DNA of 64,000 nucleotides from Elusimicrobiota bacterium (GTDB taxonomy: Bacteria > Elusimicrobiota > Elusimicrobia > UBA1565 > UBA9628): assembly GCA_016209035.1 (NCBI GenBank), contig JACQWX010000058.1:17066-81065 (forward strand), written 5' to 3'. Position numbers and translations under genes: made by a program. The notes below the pieces were generated by a model. It had not been told where the DNA came from, did no database searches, and saw only the letters and a list, made by a program, of their open reading frames with translations. The number at the start of each line of letters is the position of its first letter. Within the stretch, counting starts at the first letter, position 1. This document shows, in pieces, positions 41,173 through 50,200 of this stretch.

Positions 41173-43567
41173 GCGCCGTCCCGTCCTCGCGGTCTTCCTC
41201 GCGGCCCTGTTTCTGCGCGCGGGGCTCGCCGTCGTCACCGAGCATGCCCCGCTCATGCCGGAGTACTACTTCACCGACGCCCGCTACGCCGACGAGATGG
41301 CCGCCGAGGTGTTGGCAGCGCAGGCCGAAGGCAAGGACTTCGTGCCTCCTGTCTCGCCCCCGAAACGCCTGCACGCGGTCCTCTTGGCATCCCTCTATTC
41401 CGCGGTAGGCTTCCAGCCGCTGGCGGCGAAACTCGTCATGGCCTTCCTGGGCTCGGCCGCGGTCCTGGTCCTCTATTCGGTCGCGGCTTGCGCCTTCGGG
41501 GCCAGGAGCGCGCTCCTGGCCGCGGCTGCGGTGGCGTTGTGGCCGTCGCACGTCTTCATGACCTCCCAGAACTTCAAGGACGGCCCCGCCATGCTGACCG
41601 CTTTCCTGGTCCTCCGGGCCTTCCTGACGGCGCTGGCTGCCGAGAGCCGCCTGCGCTCGACCCTGGCGGCCGCCGCCGCCTCGGCGCTTCTCGTGCTGAC
41701 GGGGTTCCAGCGCCCCTATCTCCTGGCGGTGCTCTGCGCGTCGGCGGCGCTAGCCGCCGCCTACGCCCTCGCGCTCAGCCTCCGGCGCAGGCAGACCGTC
41801 TTCGCGCCGGCGCTCTGCCTGCTCGCGGCCTCGGCCGCCCCACTGCTCTATCGCCAGCTGTCCACGCCCCTCTTCGCGGGCCCGCTCCAGATGACGGTCT
41901 ACGCAGGGAAGCCCGCCTCCGGCGCGGCGGCGCCGGAGACCGGGACCCTGCTCCAGGACGAGTCTCGCGCCGGGGTCTCGACCGCGCCGCGCTTGAGCCC
42001 CCGATGGTTCTCCGACCTGCGCCGTTCCCAGCAGATTTCGGACCAGGCCTGGGCGCAGATCTACAAGGGCCGCAGGATCGGCACCCAGCTCTTCTACGGC
42101 CTGGAGCTGAACACCTGGCGGGACGTGGCCGTGTTCCTGCCCAAAGGCGCCTTCTACGCGCTCTTCATGCCCCTGCCGGGGCTCTACCCGCTGGAAGGCA
42201 ATCCGGGCAGGGTCCTGGCGTCGGTCGAGAACCTGGCGGTCCTCCTGCTGGCCCTGACGGGCTTCATCGCGGCGGCGCGCGGCCCGAAGACCCCGGAACG
42301 GCTCCTCCTCCTAGGGTTCTTCTGCCTCATGGCCGGGGGCTCTGCTTTGCTCGAGTTCGACCTGGGCTCCGCTGCCAGGCACAAGCTGGTCTATCTGCCC
42401 ATGCTCTTCCCCTTCGCATCCTCCCTGGTATCGGAACGCCTCCCTCCAAGGCAAGGCAGGCGCAGGGCCTTCGAGGTCCTCGAGTGCGGCGGGCCAGGCG
42501 GCACCGGCAACCAGGTGGCCGCCATCTGCAACGGCCTCGATCCCTCCCGGTTCGAGGTGTGCCTGGTCTACGCGGTCAGAGACGGCCGTCCGCAGGACTA
42601 CCGCGACAAGGCCAAGGCCGCCCAAGCCGCCTTCTTCATCCCCGAGATGGTGCGCGAGATCTCCCCCTGGCGGGACCTCAAGGCCTTCCTGTGCCTGCGC
42701 CGGCTCTTCATGCTCGAGGCCCCGGACATCGTGCACACCCATTCCTCCAAGGCCGGGGTCCTGGGCCGGCTGGCAGCCTGGACCACGGGCGTGCCTCTCG
42801 TCTTCCATTCTCCCAGGGGCTACGGCTTCCTCCAGTCCGACCGGCCAGGGTCATCCCGTTTCCTTTATTGGTTGCTGGAATGGTCGGTTTCCTGGATCGG
42901 GGAGATTGTCGCGGTCAGCCCCAGCGAAGCCCGACTCGGTCGAAGCCTCTCATGGGGCGGCCCGGTCCATGTGGTCCCTGACCCGTATCTCGGGCAAGCC
43001 TCGCCATCCAGGGGGCCTCGCGGCGACGGAATCCTCGTGGCCGCCTGCGGCAGGCTCACCTACGCCCGGCACCCGGAGGCATACCTCCGCCTGGCTCAAG
43101 GCCTGGCCCGGTCCAGGCCGGACATCCGGTGCGTGTGGGTCGGAGGCGGAGAATGGGAAGCCGAGATGCGCTCCAGCATCAAGGACCTGGGCCTCGACGG
43201 CAAGGTGGAGCTGACCGGCTGGATCGAGCCTCCGCAAGCGCTCGAGCGGCTCGCGGCCGCGGACGTCTTCGTCCACTATTCCCGCTGGGAAGGGCTGCCC
43301 AACGCGGTGCTCGAGGCCATGGCTCTAGGCCTGCCCGTGGTGGCCTCGGATGTACCCGGCAACCGCGACGCCGTGGTCCACGGCGAGACCGGGTTCATCG
43401 TCCGCGACGAACCCGCCCTGCTGGAGCACGCCCTCAAGCTGGCTCAGGACCCTGCGCTGCGCCGACGGCTCGGACAGGCCGGCAGGGAGCGAGTGCTCAA
43501 GCAATACTGCCCTTCGGCTGCCTTCGCCGCCTTGGCTCGACTCTACTCCGGAGCGCCTCAAGCCTAG
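41159..43567 (+). CDS. fusion: GT-C membrane glycosyltransferase plus GT4 glycosyltransferase
   Basis: An 802-residue frame. Residues 1-430 form a polytopic GT-C-like part (first loop YFTDARYADEMAAE, then FMTSQNFKDGPAMLTAFLVL). Residues 435-800 are a complete GT4: CGGPGGTGNQVAAICNGLD, VHTHSSKAGVLGRLAA, VAVSPSEA, VACGRLTYARHPEAYLRLA, then HYSRWEGLPNAVLEAMALGLPVVAS, the EX7E donor motif. GT-C acts outside and GT4 inside the membrane, so one chain would carry two transfers on opposite faces. The GTG at 41159 overlaps the GT2 gene by 14 bases, and the end overlaps the next gene tail to tail. Confidence 0.82.
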   Translation: MSWIRRRPVLAVFLAALFLRAGLAVVTEHAPLMPEYYFTDARYADEMAAEVLAAQAEGKDFVPPVSPPKRLHAVLLASLYSAVGFQPLAAKLVMAFLGSAAVLVLYSVAACAFGARSALLAAAAVALWPSHVFMTSQNFKDGPAMLTAFLVLRAFLTALAAESRLRSTLAAAAASALLVLTGFQRPYLLAVLCASAALAAAYALALSLRRRQTVFAPALCLLAASAAPLLYRQLSTPLFAGPLQMTVYAGKPASGAAAPETGTLLQDESRAGVSTAPRLSPRWFSDLRRSQQISDQAWAQIYKGRRIGTQLFYGLELNTWRDVAVFLPKGAFYALFMPLPGLYPLEGNPGRVLASVENLAVLLLALTGFIAAARGPKTPERLLLLGFFCLMAGGSALLEFDLGSAARHKLVYLPMLFPFASSLVSERLPPRQGRRRAFEVLECGGPGGTGNQVAAICNGLDPSRFEVCLVYAVRDGRPQDYRDKAKAAQAAFFIPEMVREISPWRDLKAFLCLRRLFMLEAPDIVHTHSSKAGVLGRLAAWTTGVPLVFHSPRGYGFLQSDRPGSSRFLYWLLEWSVSWIGEIVAVSPSEARLGRSLSWGGPVHVVPDPYLGQASPSRGPRGDGILVAACGRLTYARHPEAYLRLAQGLARSRPDIRCVWVGGGEWEAEMRSSIKDLGLDGKVELTGWIEPPQALERLAAADVFVHYSRWEGLPNAVLEAMALGLPVVASDVPGNRDAVVHGETGFIVRDEPALLEHALKLAQDPALRRRLGQAGRERVLKQYCPSAAFAALARLYSGAPQA

Positions 43568-44076
43568 CGCTCCCGGAACCCCTCGGCCCCGTCCTCCACG
43601 AACACGAACCGCCACCCCCGGGGAGGGAAGACCCTCCAGGAGAGCCGGTGCCGGGAGCCCACCGTGTCGTAGCGGAAATCCGAGTAGAGCGCCACGGGCT
43701 TGGCCCGCGGCACGGAGGGCAGGAACTCCGGGACCAATTCCTCCAATCTCTCCGGGAAGCAGCCCTTCGCCTGCCGGTGGCGGCCTGCGGCCGCCACGAT
43801 GCGCTCGGCCCGGCCCCGGGCGACGTTGTTGTTGACCCGGACGGCCACGACCGAGAGCCCTGCCGCGACGACGAAGAAGGCGACCCTCATGCCCCGGCGC
43901 CATGCCAGGTCGAGCTCGCCCCGTCGAGCGGCCAGGACCGCGGCAGGGCCCTGCGCCACGCAGACCAGGACTCCGACGAGGAGGGGAAGGACCCCCTGGC
44001 CGAGGACGAAGGCATCGAGGAGCAGCAGGCCGGCTGCGGCCGCTGCGGCGACGAGGGGGATATTGCGCGGTTCCAT
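43564..44076 (-). CDS. small membrane protein of unknown function
   Basis: The 170-residue protein has three N-terminal membrane segments (LVAAAAAAGLLLLDAFVLG, LLVGVLVCVAQGPAAVLA, AFFVVAAGLSVVAVRV) and an 85-residue C-terminal domain with GRAERIVAAAGRHRQAKGCFPE, YSDFRYDTVGSRHRLSWRV. The helix followed by G-x-F-P-x-x-L is reminiscent of small proteins related to pseudopilin C-termini, but I do not recognise the family. TATAAT lies at 44102-44097 and CGGGAG precedes the ATG. Its stop overlaps the GT fusion stop by 4 bases. Confidence 0.6.
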   Translation of the reverse strand: MEPRNIPLVAAAAAAGLLLLDAFVLGQGVLPLLVGVLVCVAQGPAAVLAARRGELDLAWRRGMRVAFFVVAAGLSVVAVRVNNNVARGRAERIVAAAGRHRQAKGCFPERLEELVPEFLPSVPRAKPVALYSDFRYDTVGSRHRLSWRVFPPRGWRFVFVEDGAEGFRER

Positions 44077-44096
44077 GGTCGGTGTTCTCCCGGTTC

Positions 44097-44102
44097 ATTA
44101 TA
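44097..44102 (-). promoter_or_regulatory. -10 box TATAAT of small membrane protein gene
   Basis: Consensus TATAAT on the minus strand, 20 bases before the ATG at 44076. Here a Shine-Dalgarno (GGGAG, 44091-44087) is present, unlike the leaderless candidates elsewhere in the window. Confidence 0.5.
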
Positions 44103-44186
44103 TAAGAAATGCGGGCCTTCCAGGGAAGCCATTGACAAATCGGGGTTTTGGCGCAACACTACTTAGTGAAGAAGACGGAGGCTCCC

Positions 44187-45290
44187 ATGAAACCCCTGAC
44201 GACCGTCTTGTCGTTCCTGCTCGCCGTCGGCCAGGTCGCCGGACAACAGCTGCCGCCGCCGGCGCCGGAGGGATGCCCGGACGAGCGGGCCTGGAGCCAT
44301 GTCAAGAGCACCTACCCTGACCCCGCCAAGCCGGACCCTGCGGCGTTCATCAAGCTCGAGGTCCAGGAACGCAAGAAAATCTGCGACGCCGCTGCCGCGG
44401 CCCTGATCCAGCAGGACGCTCAGGGCATCATCTCTGAGATCGGCGTCAAGACCCAGCTCGACGGCGCGGGCAACAAGGTCGGCAAGATCAAGGACCCCTT
44501 CGGACCTGCGGCCAAGTCCGAGAACACGGCCACGCACCCCAAGCAGACGGCCCAGCCCAAGCAGACCGTTTCCGACCCCAAGGAGCCGAGCCGCCCGCAG
44601 TCCGCGATGAAGGCGAGCGAATTCAAGCCTCAGCTCACCTTCAAGCCCGGGGTCGTGCCCAAGCCGGCGCAGAAGGAGCCCGAGCCTCGCGTGCTCTCGA
44701 TCCAGGACGGGTCGCGCGAGCTCATCGACCGCTTTGGCGACCCGCGGGAGGCGCTTTGGAAGGTCATCACCGCGCGCGGAGGGGACGACGGCGAGTCCGT
44801 CTCTCCCGAGGACCAGCGCAAGGCCTGGAAGGACATCAACGCCATCGTCGGAGGCCTCAAGGACCCCGCGCTCCTCAAGAAAGGCGAGGTCGACGACCGC
44901 TTGCGGGACTTCGACCATTTCCTCAACGCCTGGGGGGGCGCGGTCGGCGACGGCATCCTGAGACCCAACGAGGACGACGGCTTCTTCAAAGGCAGGGGCA
45001 AGGTCCTCGGCCGCACCACCATGGGCGTGGGAGCCACGGTGGTCACGGCGGGCTACACCGGGGTCAAGTGGATCGATCAGACCCTCGGCACGCCCTTCGG
45101 CAAGTGGATCGGCGGGTACGATTTCAACTCCGAGAAATGCTCCAAGGCCAGCTTCAACGAGGCCTGGCAGGGGGTCAAGGGCGTCTGGTACGGCGTCTAC
45201 ACGATGGACTACGGCGCCCGGCCGCAGACCGGCCGTGCCGTATTGACCGGCGTGGCGGGCAAGGCCGCAAAAAGCTGGACTAAGAAGTAG
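44187..45290 (+). CDS. secreted protein of unknown function
   Basis: The 367-residue protein has a signal peptide (MKPLTTVLSFLLAVGQVAG) and a good ribosome site (GGAGG, 7 bases before ATG 44187). Residues 110-170 are Pro/Lys/Gln-rich. The C-terminal half has SIQDGSRELIDRFGDPREALWK, an acidic stretch, and a Gly-rich hydrophobic part (TMGVGATVVTAGYTGVKWI, then GVKGVWYGVYTMDYG). TTGACA at 44132 may belong to its promoter but the -10 is weak. No family recognised. Confidence 0.6.
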   Translation: MKPLTTVLSFLLAVGQVAGQQLPPPAPEGCPDERAWSHVKSTYPDPAKPDPAAFIKLEVQERKKICDAAAAALIQQDAQGIISEIGVKTQLDGAGNKVGKIKDPFGPAAKSENTATHPKQTAQPKQTVSDPKEPSRPQSAMKASEFKPQLTFKPGVVPKPAQKEPEPRVLSIQDGSRELIDRFGDPREALWKVITARGGDDGESVSPEDQRKAWKDINAIVGGLKDPALLKKGEVDDRLRDFDHFLNAWGGAVGDGILRPNEDDGFFKGRGKVLGRTTMGVGATVVTAGYTGVKWIDQTLGTPFGKWIGGYDFNSEKCSKASFNEAWQGVKGVWYGVYTMDYGARPQTGRAVLTGVAGKAAKSWTKK

Positions 45291-45323
45291 TTGTGCTGCA
45301 CTGCCGGACGCGTTGGGCCGGCG

Positions 45324-45803
45324 ATGGCTTCACCTCACGGCAAGTACTCCAGGAGCGTCTCCGACCGGGAGCTCTTGGAGACCATGTCCCGATACGCCGA
45401 ATTCGTCGGAGAGATCGTCGAAGGCTCCGGCGGCAGGGTCGTGAAGTTCATCGGCGACGCCGCGCTCATCGTCTACCCGGAGAGCCTCGCGGACGCGGGC
45501 GTGCGGGCCCTGCGCGAGCTCAAGGAACGCGGCGACGCCTGGCTCGTGGAGCGCCGCATCCCCTGCGGCCACGTCATCAAGGCCCACTTCGGGCCGGTCG
45601 TCTCGACGCGGCTCGGGACCCGGGCGGACAAGCGCTTCGACGTCTACGGCCAGACCGTCATGGTCGCGGCCGTGACCAAGTCGAACGGGCTCGCCATCAC
45701 GCCGCAGGCATTCAGGAAGCTCGCCCCCCAGACCAGAAGGCTCTTCAAGAAGCACACGCCGCCGGTGACTTACATATCGGCTGAGGAGCGTCACCGGGGC
45801 TAG
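45324..45803 (+). CDS. class III nucleotidyl cyclase homology domain, N-terminally incomplete
   Basis: About 159 residues align with the class III cyclase catalytic fold: YSRSVSDRELLETMSRYAEF, GGRVVKFIGDAALIVYP (second metal-site Asp), GHVIKAHFGPVV and RFDVYGQTVMVAAV (purine- and transition-state region). The first strand with the D-x-x-G-F-T metal-binding Asp is missing from this frame. A DGFTS stretch is readable just upstream in another frame, so a frameshift near 45340 is possible. The start (ATG 45324, or TTG 45291) is therefore unsure, and activity is doubtful. Confidence 0.5.
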   Translation: MASPHGKYSRSVSDRELLETMSRYAEFVGEIVEGSGGRVVKFIGDAALIVYPESLADAGVRALRELKERGDAWLVERRIPCGHVIKAHFGPVVSTRLGTRADKRFDVYGQTVMVAAVTKSNGLAITPQAFRKLAPQTRRLFKKHTPPVTYISAEERHRG

Positions 45804-45891
45804 CCTGAGCAATTAGTCGGCGCGTACCGCAATGCGCGTTTTATCGCGGAAGGGCTGGGTCTTCTGGCCTTCCGGCTGGGACCTTTGTCAC

Positions 45892-45920
45892 TTGGCGGAC
45901 AGTCTCCCGGCCGTTATCAT
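45892..45920 (+). promoter_or_regulatory. promoter TTGGCG-17-TATCAT with start codon at the expected transcript end
   Basis: -35 45892-45897, -10 45915-45920. GTG 45927 is six bases beyond the -10, about where transcription would begin; there is no room for a ribosome site. Confidence 0.55.
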
Positions 45921-45926
45921 AGCGGT

Positions 45927-47186
45927 GTGAGGGGATTCCTCTCTGGTCTGCTGGCTTTATTGCTGGCCTGCGTGCATCAGGCGGCCTGGGCCAACCGCGT
46001 AGTTGCGCCGCGGGTCAAGCCCGTGCCCCAGGGCATCGGCCTTCCCGCCGGGGGCCTGAACTGGTCCCCGCAAGCCACGCCGGTCCTTCTGCCCGGCCTA
46101 GCTCTGCCCGCGCCCGGCGTTTCTGGCGCGGGCGTACCGCTTCGATTCGAACGGGAAGGCGGCCTGCCCGCTCCGGCCGTCGAGCCCGTCGTCGACGACA
46201 TCGGGCCGGCCGTGCCTGGGACGTCCTCTCCCCTTGAGGTACTCAAGCAGGCGGAGAACGTGTCGGTCGAGGCCGTCAAAGCGGCGGACCAGCCGGAGCT
46301 GGGGTATCATGCGAACACCGCCGTCTTCGACCATCGCGCTTTCGCCCCCTGCCCGCCAACACCTTTCCCGATGGCGGCAGGGGACGGCGCCCTGCCGGGA
46401 ACCGAACTCGCCGCCCCGGACGTCGCCGCCCCGGACGTCGACGCGTCGGGCGCACGGCCGGAGGCTGGCGTCCCAACGGCACTGGAGTGGCTGGGGCGGC
46501 TGTCGAGGTCCCTGGACCTCTCGGCCATCAAGGCCGACCCCCTGCATTTCAGGAAGCTCCTGGTCCAAGCGTTCGATTCCATGACCAAGGGCCCGGTGTC
46601 CGAGCCGCTCCTCAAGGCGAAGGCGGCCTACTCCCGCGGCGACGCCGCGACCATCGCGCGGTCGCAGAACCTCGTCCGCGACCGACTCCTCTCGGCGGCG
46701 CGGCGCCACGTCGCCTCGAAAGGCCTCGACCCGGCGTCGGTCATCTCCAACGGCACGACGCTGGACAAGCTCCTGGGCATGGCCTTCACCGGCGGCCTGG
46801 AGGCGACCTCGTCTTATCAAGGGATGAGCGGAGAGAGCGCCCACTTCTGGGGCGTCCGGGGGGTGGAGGGCGGCGCCGGCTACGGCACCTCGCGCTCGAC
46901 GGCCAGGCGCAGGCCGGGCGTCCTCATCCTCATCCACAACGAGACCGAGCCGATCAAGGTCGTGCAGGGAGAGACCCTCGGCAGGCAGCCCCTGGTGGGC
47001 AAGGACTTCCTGGCAGCCGTGGTCAGCGACGGCGTGAACACCGTGGTCCTGGACGCCGCCTTCCTTCGCGCCCTCGCGGACTCGGCGCTCCAGTGGAAGG
47101 AGTTCGTCAAGACGCAGGCCTACAAGCACGACCGCATGGGCCCCTTCCTGGACTGGCAGGCTTGGGGCGAGAAGCTCAAGCCCTGA
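45927..47186 (+). CDS. secreted protein with Ala/Pro-rich leader and unknown C-terminal domain
   Basis: The 419-residue protein has a signal peptide (GFLSGLLALLLACVHQAAWA), about 170 residues rich in Pro, Ala and Val, then a compact domain from residue 185: LDLSAIKADPLHFRKLLVQAFD, LDKLLGMAFTGGLEATSSYQG, SAHFWGVRGVEGGAGYGTS, RPGVLILIHNETEPIKVVQGE. The architecture matches the start of the M48-ABC1 protein (55364), another secreted protein with an Ala/Pro-rich leader. The domain is not recognised. The GTG start is leaderless by promoter position. Confidence 0.6.
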   Translation: MRGFLSGLLALLLACVHQAAWANRVVAPRVKPVPQGIGLPAGGLNWSPQATPVLLPGLALPAPGVSGAGVPLRFEREGGLPAPAVEPVVDDIGPAVPGTSSPLEVLKQAENVSVEAVKAADQPELGYHANTAVFDHRAFAPCPPTPFPMAAGDGALPGTELAAPDVAAPDVDASGARPEAGVPTALEWLGRLSRSLDLSAIKADPLHFRKLLVQAFDSMTKGPVSEPLLKAKAAYSRGDAATIARSQNLVRDRLLSAARRHVASKGLDPASVISNGTTLDKLLGMAFTGGLEATSSYQGMSGESAHFWGVRGVEGGAGYGTSRSTARRRPGVLILIHNETEPIKVVQGETLGRQPLVGKDFLAAVVSDGVNTVVLDAAFLRALADSALQWKEFVKTQAYKHDRMGPFLDWQAWGEKLKP

Positions 47187-47207
47187 GAAGCGCCGGCCCT
47201 CACACTC

Positions 47208-50200
47208 TCAGTCAGGCTCGATCAAGACGAGGGACTCCCCGTCGCGCAGGAACAGCAGCTTGAACCCGGCCGGCTCTCCGAGCGCGCGGCGCACCGCGTC
47301 GACATAGGCGGCGCCCTGCCTTCGGTAGAGGTCCCGCGTCTTGTCCCGCCCGCGGCCGTCGGTCTTGTAGTCCGCCACCCAGAGGCGGCCTTGATGCCGG
47401 TAGAGGACGTCGATGCTCCCCCGCATCACCTGGGGACCGCAAGGCATGATGAAATGCAGCTCGCGGCCGAGTATCCGCGCCGCGGCGAGCTCTTTGGCCG
47501 CGCTCGATCCGAGGAACGCTCCGATGATTTCGCCGGCCTCGCGCCCGATGAGGGGCCAGTCGGCCACGGGGTGGGCCCGCGAGAGGGCGCGCGCCGAGGC
47601 CGCGACCGACTTGGGCAGGTCGCCGCCGGCCTTGAAATCCCAGGTCTCGAGCACGCGGTGGCAGACCTCGCCGATCAGAGCGGCCTCCTCCTTCATCGCG
47701 GGCCGGCCGCCGGGCGAAGGGAGAACGACTTCGCCCGCGTCGGCGGCAGCCAAGGACGACTTCTCCGGCTCGTCGAGGTAGTCCGTGGGCGCGACGAACC
47801 GCCGGGTCGCTTCGAGCCGGGCGCGGTCCATGAACCGCCGCTTCCACGCCCGCGCCAGCGCCGCGGCATCCATGCCGGACGCCGGCCGGCCCGAGGCCGG
47901 AGAAGGCGGGGCCCCGGCGGCGAGGTTCTTGTCGATGAATTCGACCGGGATCTTGATCCCCCCTTCCATCTCGAGCTCGGCGGGGAAGTCGTCCGCAGGA
48001 CGGAGGCCCTCGCGGTCCTGCGGCCAGGCGCCCGCGGCCTGCAGGGTGCGGGCGAAGGAGTCGGCCTCGCCGCGCCGCAGGGCGGCTCCGCCGAGCAGGA
48101 TGAGGGAGTCCTTGGCGCGCGTCATGCCGACGTAGAGCTGTCGGATGGCTTCGTAGGCGACGCGCTCGGCCTCCTCCTCTTCGATGAAGGCCATGGCCGC
48201 GTCCGCGGCGTCCGCCTCGGGCAGGCGCAGGCCCACGGCTCCCGCGGCCCAATCCACGACATAGGCGGACTTCTGGCCCTTGTCGCCGGGCCGACCCCTC
48301 CTCATGTCCGGGAGGATGACGACGCGGTATTCGAGGCCCTTGGCCTTGTGGATGGACAGGAGGCGCACCGCGTCGTAGGACTCGTCGGCCAACGGGCTCT
48401 CCCCTTCCTTGACCGAAGGGTCCTCGGCTGCCCGCGCGGCCTCGCCGATGAACTCCTTGAGGGTCGCGCCGCGCAGGTCGTTGGCGCTCTTCGCGATCTT
48501 CTTGAGCTTGAGGAGATTGGACGCGGTCTGCTCGTGATGATAGGCCGCGGCGCACAGCTCCAGCAGGAAGGTGTGGCTGAACACGCGGGAGACGAAGTCG
48601 TCGAGGGGTTCCTGGTCGGCGAACCGCCCCAGGCGCCGGAGCATGGCTAAGAGCTTGTCGATGAGGTCCTTGGAGGAAGGCGATACCCCGGCCGCGTCGG
48701 TCTTCGGCTTGGCATGGATGTGCAGACGCCCGGCCCTTCTCAAGGCGCATATCTCCTGGTCCGGGATGCCCGCCAGGGGCGAGCGCAGCAGGCCGATCAA
48801 GGCGGCCGCGTCATCGGGGTCGTCGATCGCCTTCAGGAGGTTGGTGAAGTCGACGATCTCCTGCGTGCCGTAGAAGTACCTCTCGGCCTCGACCGCGTAG
48901 GGGATGCCCGCCTCCTTCAGGGCCTGCAGGTAGACGTTGATGGAGGTCGTGACCCGGAACAGGATGGCGACGTCCTTGTAGCGCAGGCCGGGCGAGGACG
49001 TTCTCCTTTCGCCCGGTGCCTGAGCGACTGCAGGACCCGCGAAGGCGCCGGGCCCGACGTTCTTCCCGATCCACTCCGCGATCCATCGGGCCTCGGCGGC
49101 GCGGCACTCGTCCACCGGGAGCGCGGCACACGGCTCGGCCGGGTCGCGGACCAAGGCGAGCCTGAGCCCTGGCGCGGACATTCTCCTTTCGCCAGGTGCC
49201 GCAGGACCATCAGGAGGTCCGGAGGCGCCGGGCGCGGACGTTCTCCTTTCGCCAGGTGCCGGCGTGATCAAGGAAGTCACGCCGGCGCCAGGCGAGGAAG
49301 AAGGCGCGCAGGCGCCGGGCGGGGAATCGGCGCCGGGGTCTGGCGTCTCCGGGAGGATCGGGACGTACTCCGGCTGCAGGCCAGGCGCGCCCTTCATCAG
49401 CCTCTCGAAGACCGCGTTGACCGGCGCGATCAGCTCCGGGCGGCTCCTGAAGTTGCGCTGGAGCGCGCACCACTCGGCGCCCTGGCCGCGCATCAGCCCG
49501 GTGAAGCCCGCGTAGGCGCGCATGTCCGCGCCCCGGAAGCGGTAGATGGACTGCTTCGGGTCCCCCACCACGAAGAGCTTGCCCGGCTCGAGCCGGACCT
49601 TGCTCCAGTGGCGCGCGTGATCGCCCTTCTGCTCGGCCAGGAACAAGAGGATCTCTCCCTGCAGGGGGTCGGTGTCCTGGAACTCGTCCACCAGGATCGC
49701 GCCGAAGCGCTCCTTGAGCTCCCGCCTGGCGTCCTTGTCGCCGCGCACGAGCGCCAGGGCCTTGGAGATCAGCCCCTCGTTGCTGACAAGGCCGCGTCGC
49801 GTGTATAGGGCCTTGACCCTCCGCGAGAAGGGGTCGACCAGGTCGACGCACCTGCGCACCAGGCTCTCCGACACGCCGGAGGTCTTACGGACGAACCGGT
49901 GGCAGCGCAGGTAGAGATCCTCGCCGGCGATCTCCCTCCAAGCCGCGGGCCAGGACCGCGGCTGCGGCTGCGCGAACGCGGCCTCGTCCGGGATGGGCAA
50001 GGGGTCCTCCAGGGAGAGCCGTATCTCTTCGAGCCGCTTCGAGACCTCCTCGATCGAGGGCCGGATCATGCTGTTCCCGCCCGGCTCTACGGGGATCTTC
50101 CTGAGCCGCTCGACGCCTTGCGCGAGCTCCTGGAGCCGCGCCTTCATCCCGGAGGAAGCGCCGCGGCCGCAGTGCGCGGGCAGCTCGACGCAAAGGGCCT

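Noticed and set aside
47391..48650. Long open frame antisense to addA, and many similar long frames opposite real genes
   Set aside because: High GC makes long antisense frames common; their translations are Arg/Gly/Pro-rich shadows without family motifs.
48986..49285. Frame error in addA because of low-complexity sequence
   Set aside because: The frame stays open through all repeats, and the same peptide repeat appears in addB in the same frame, so the insert is real.
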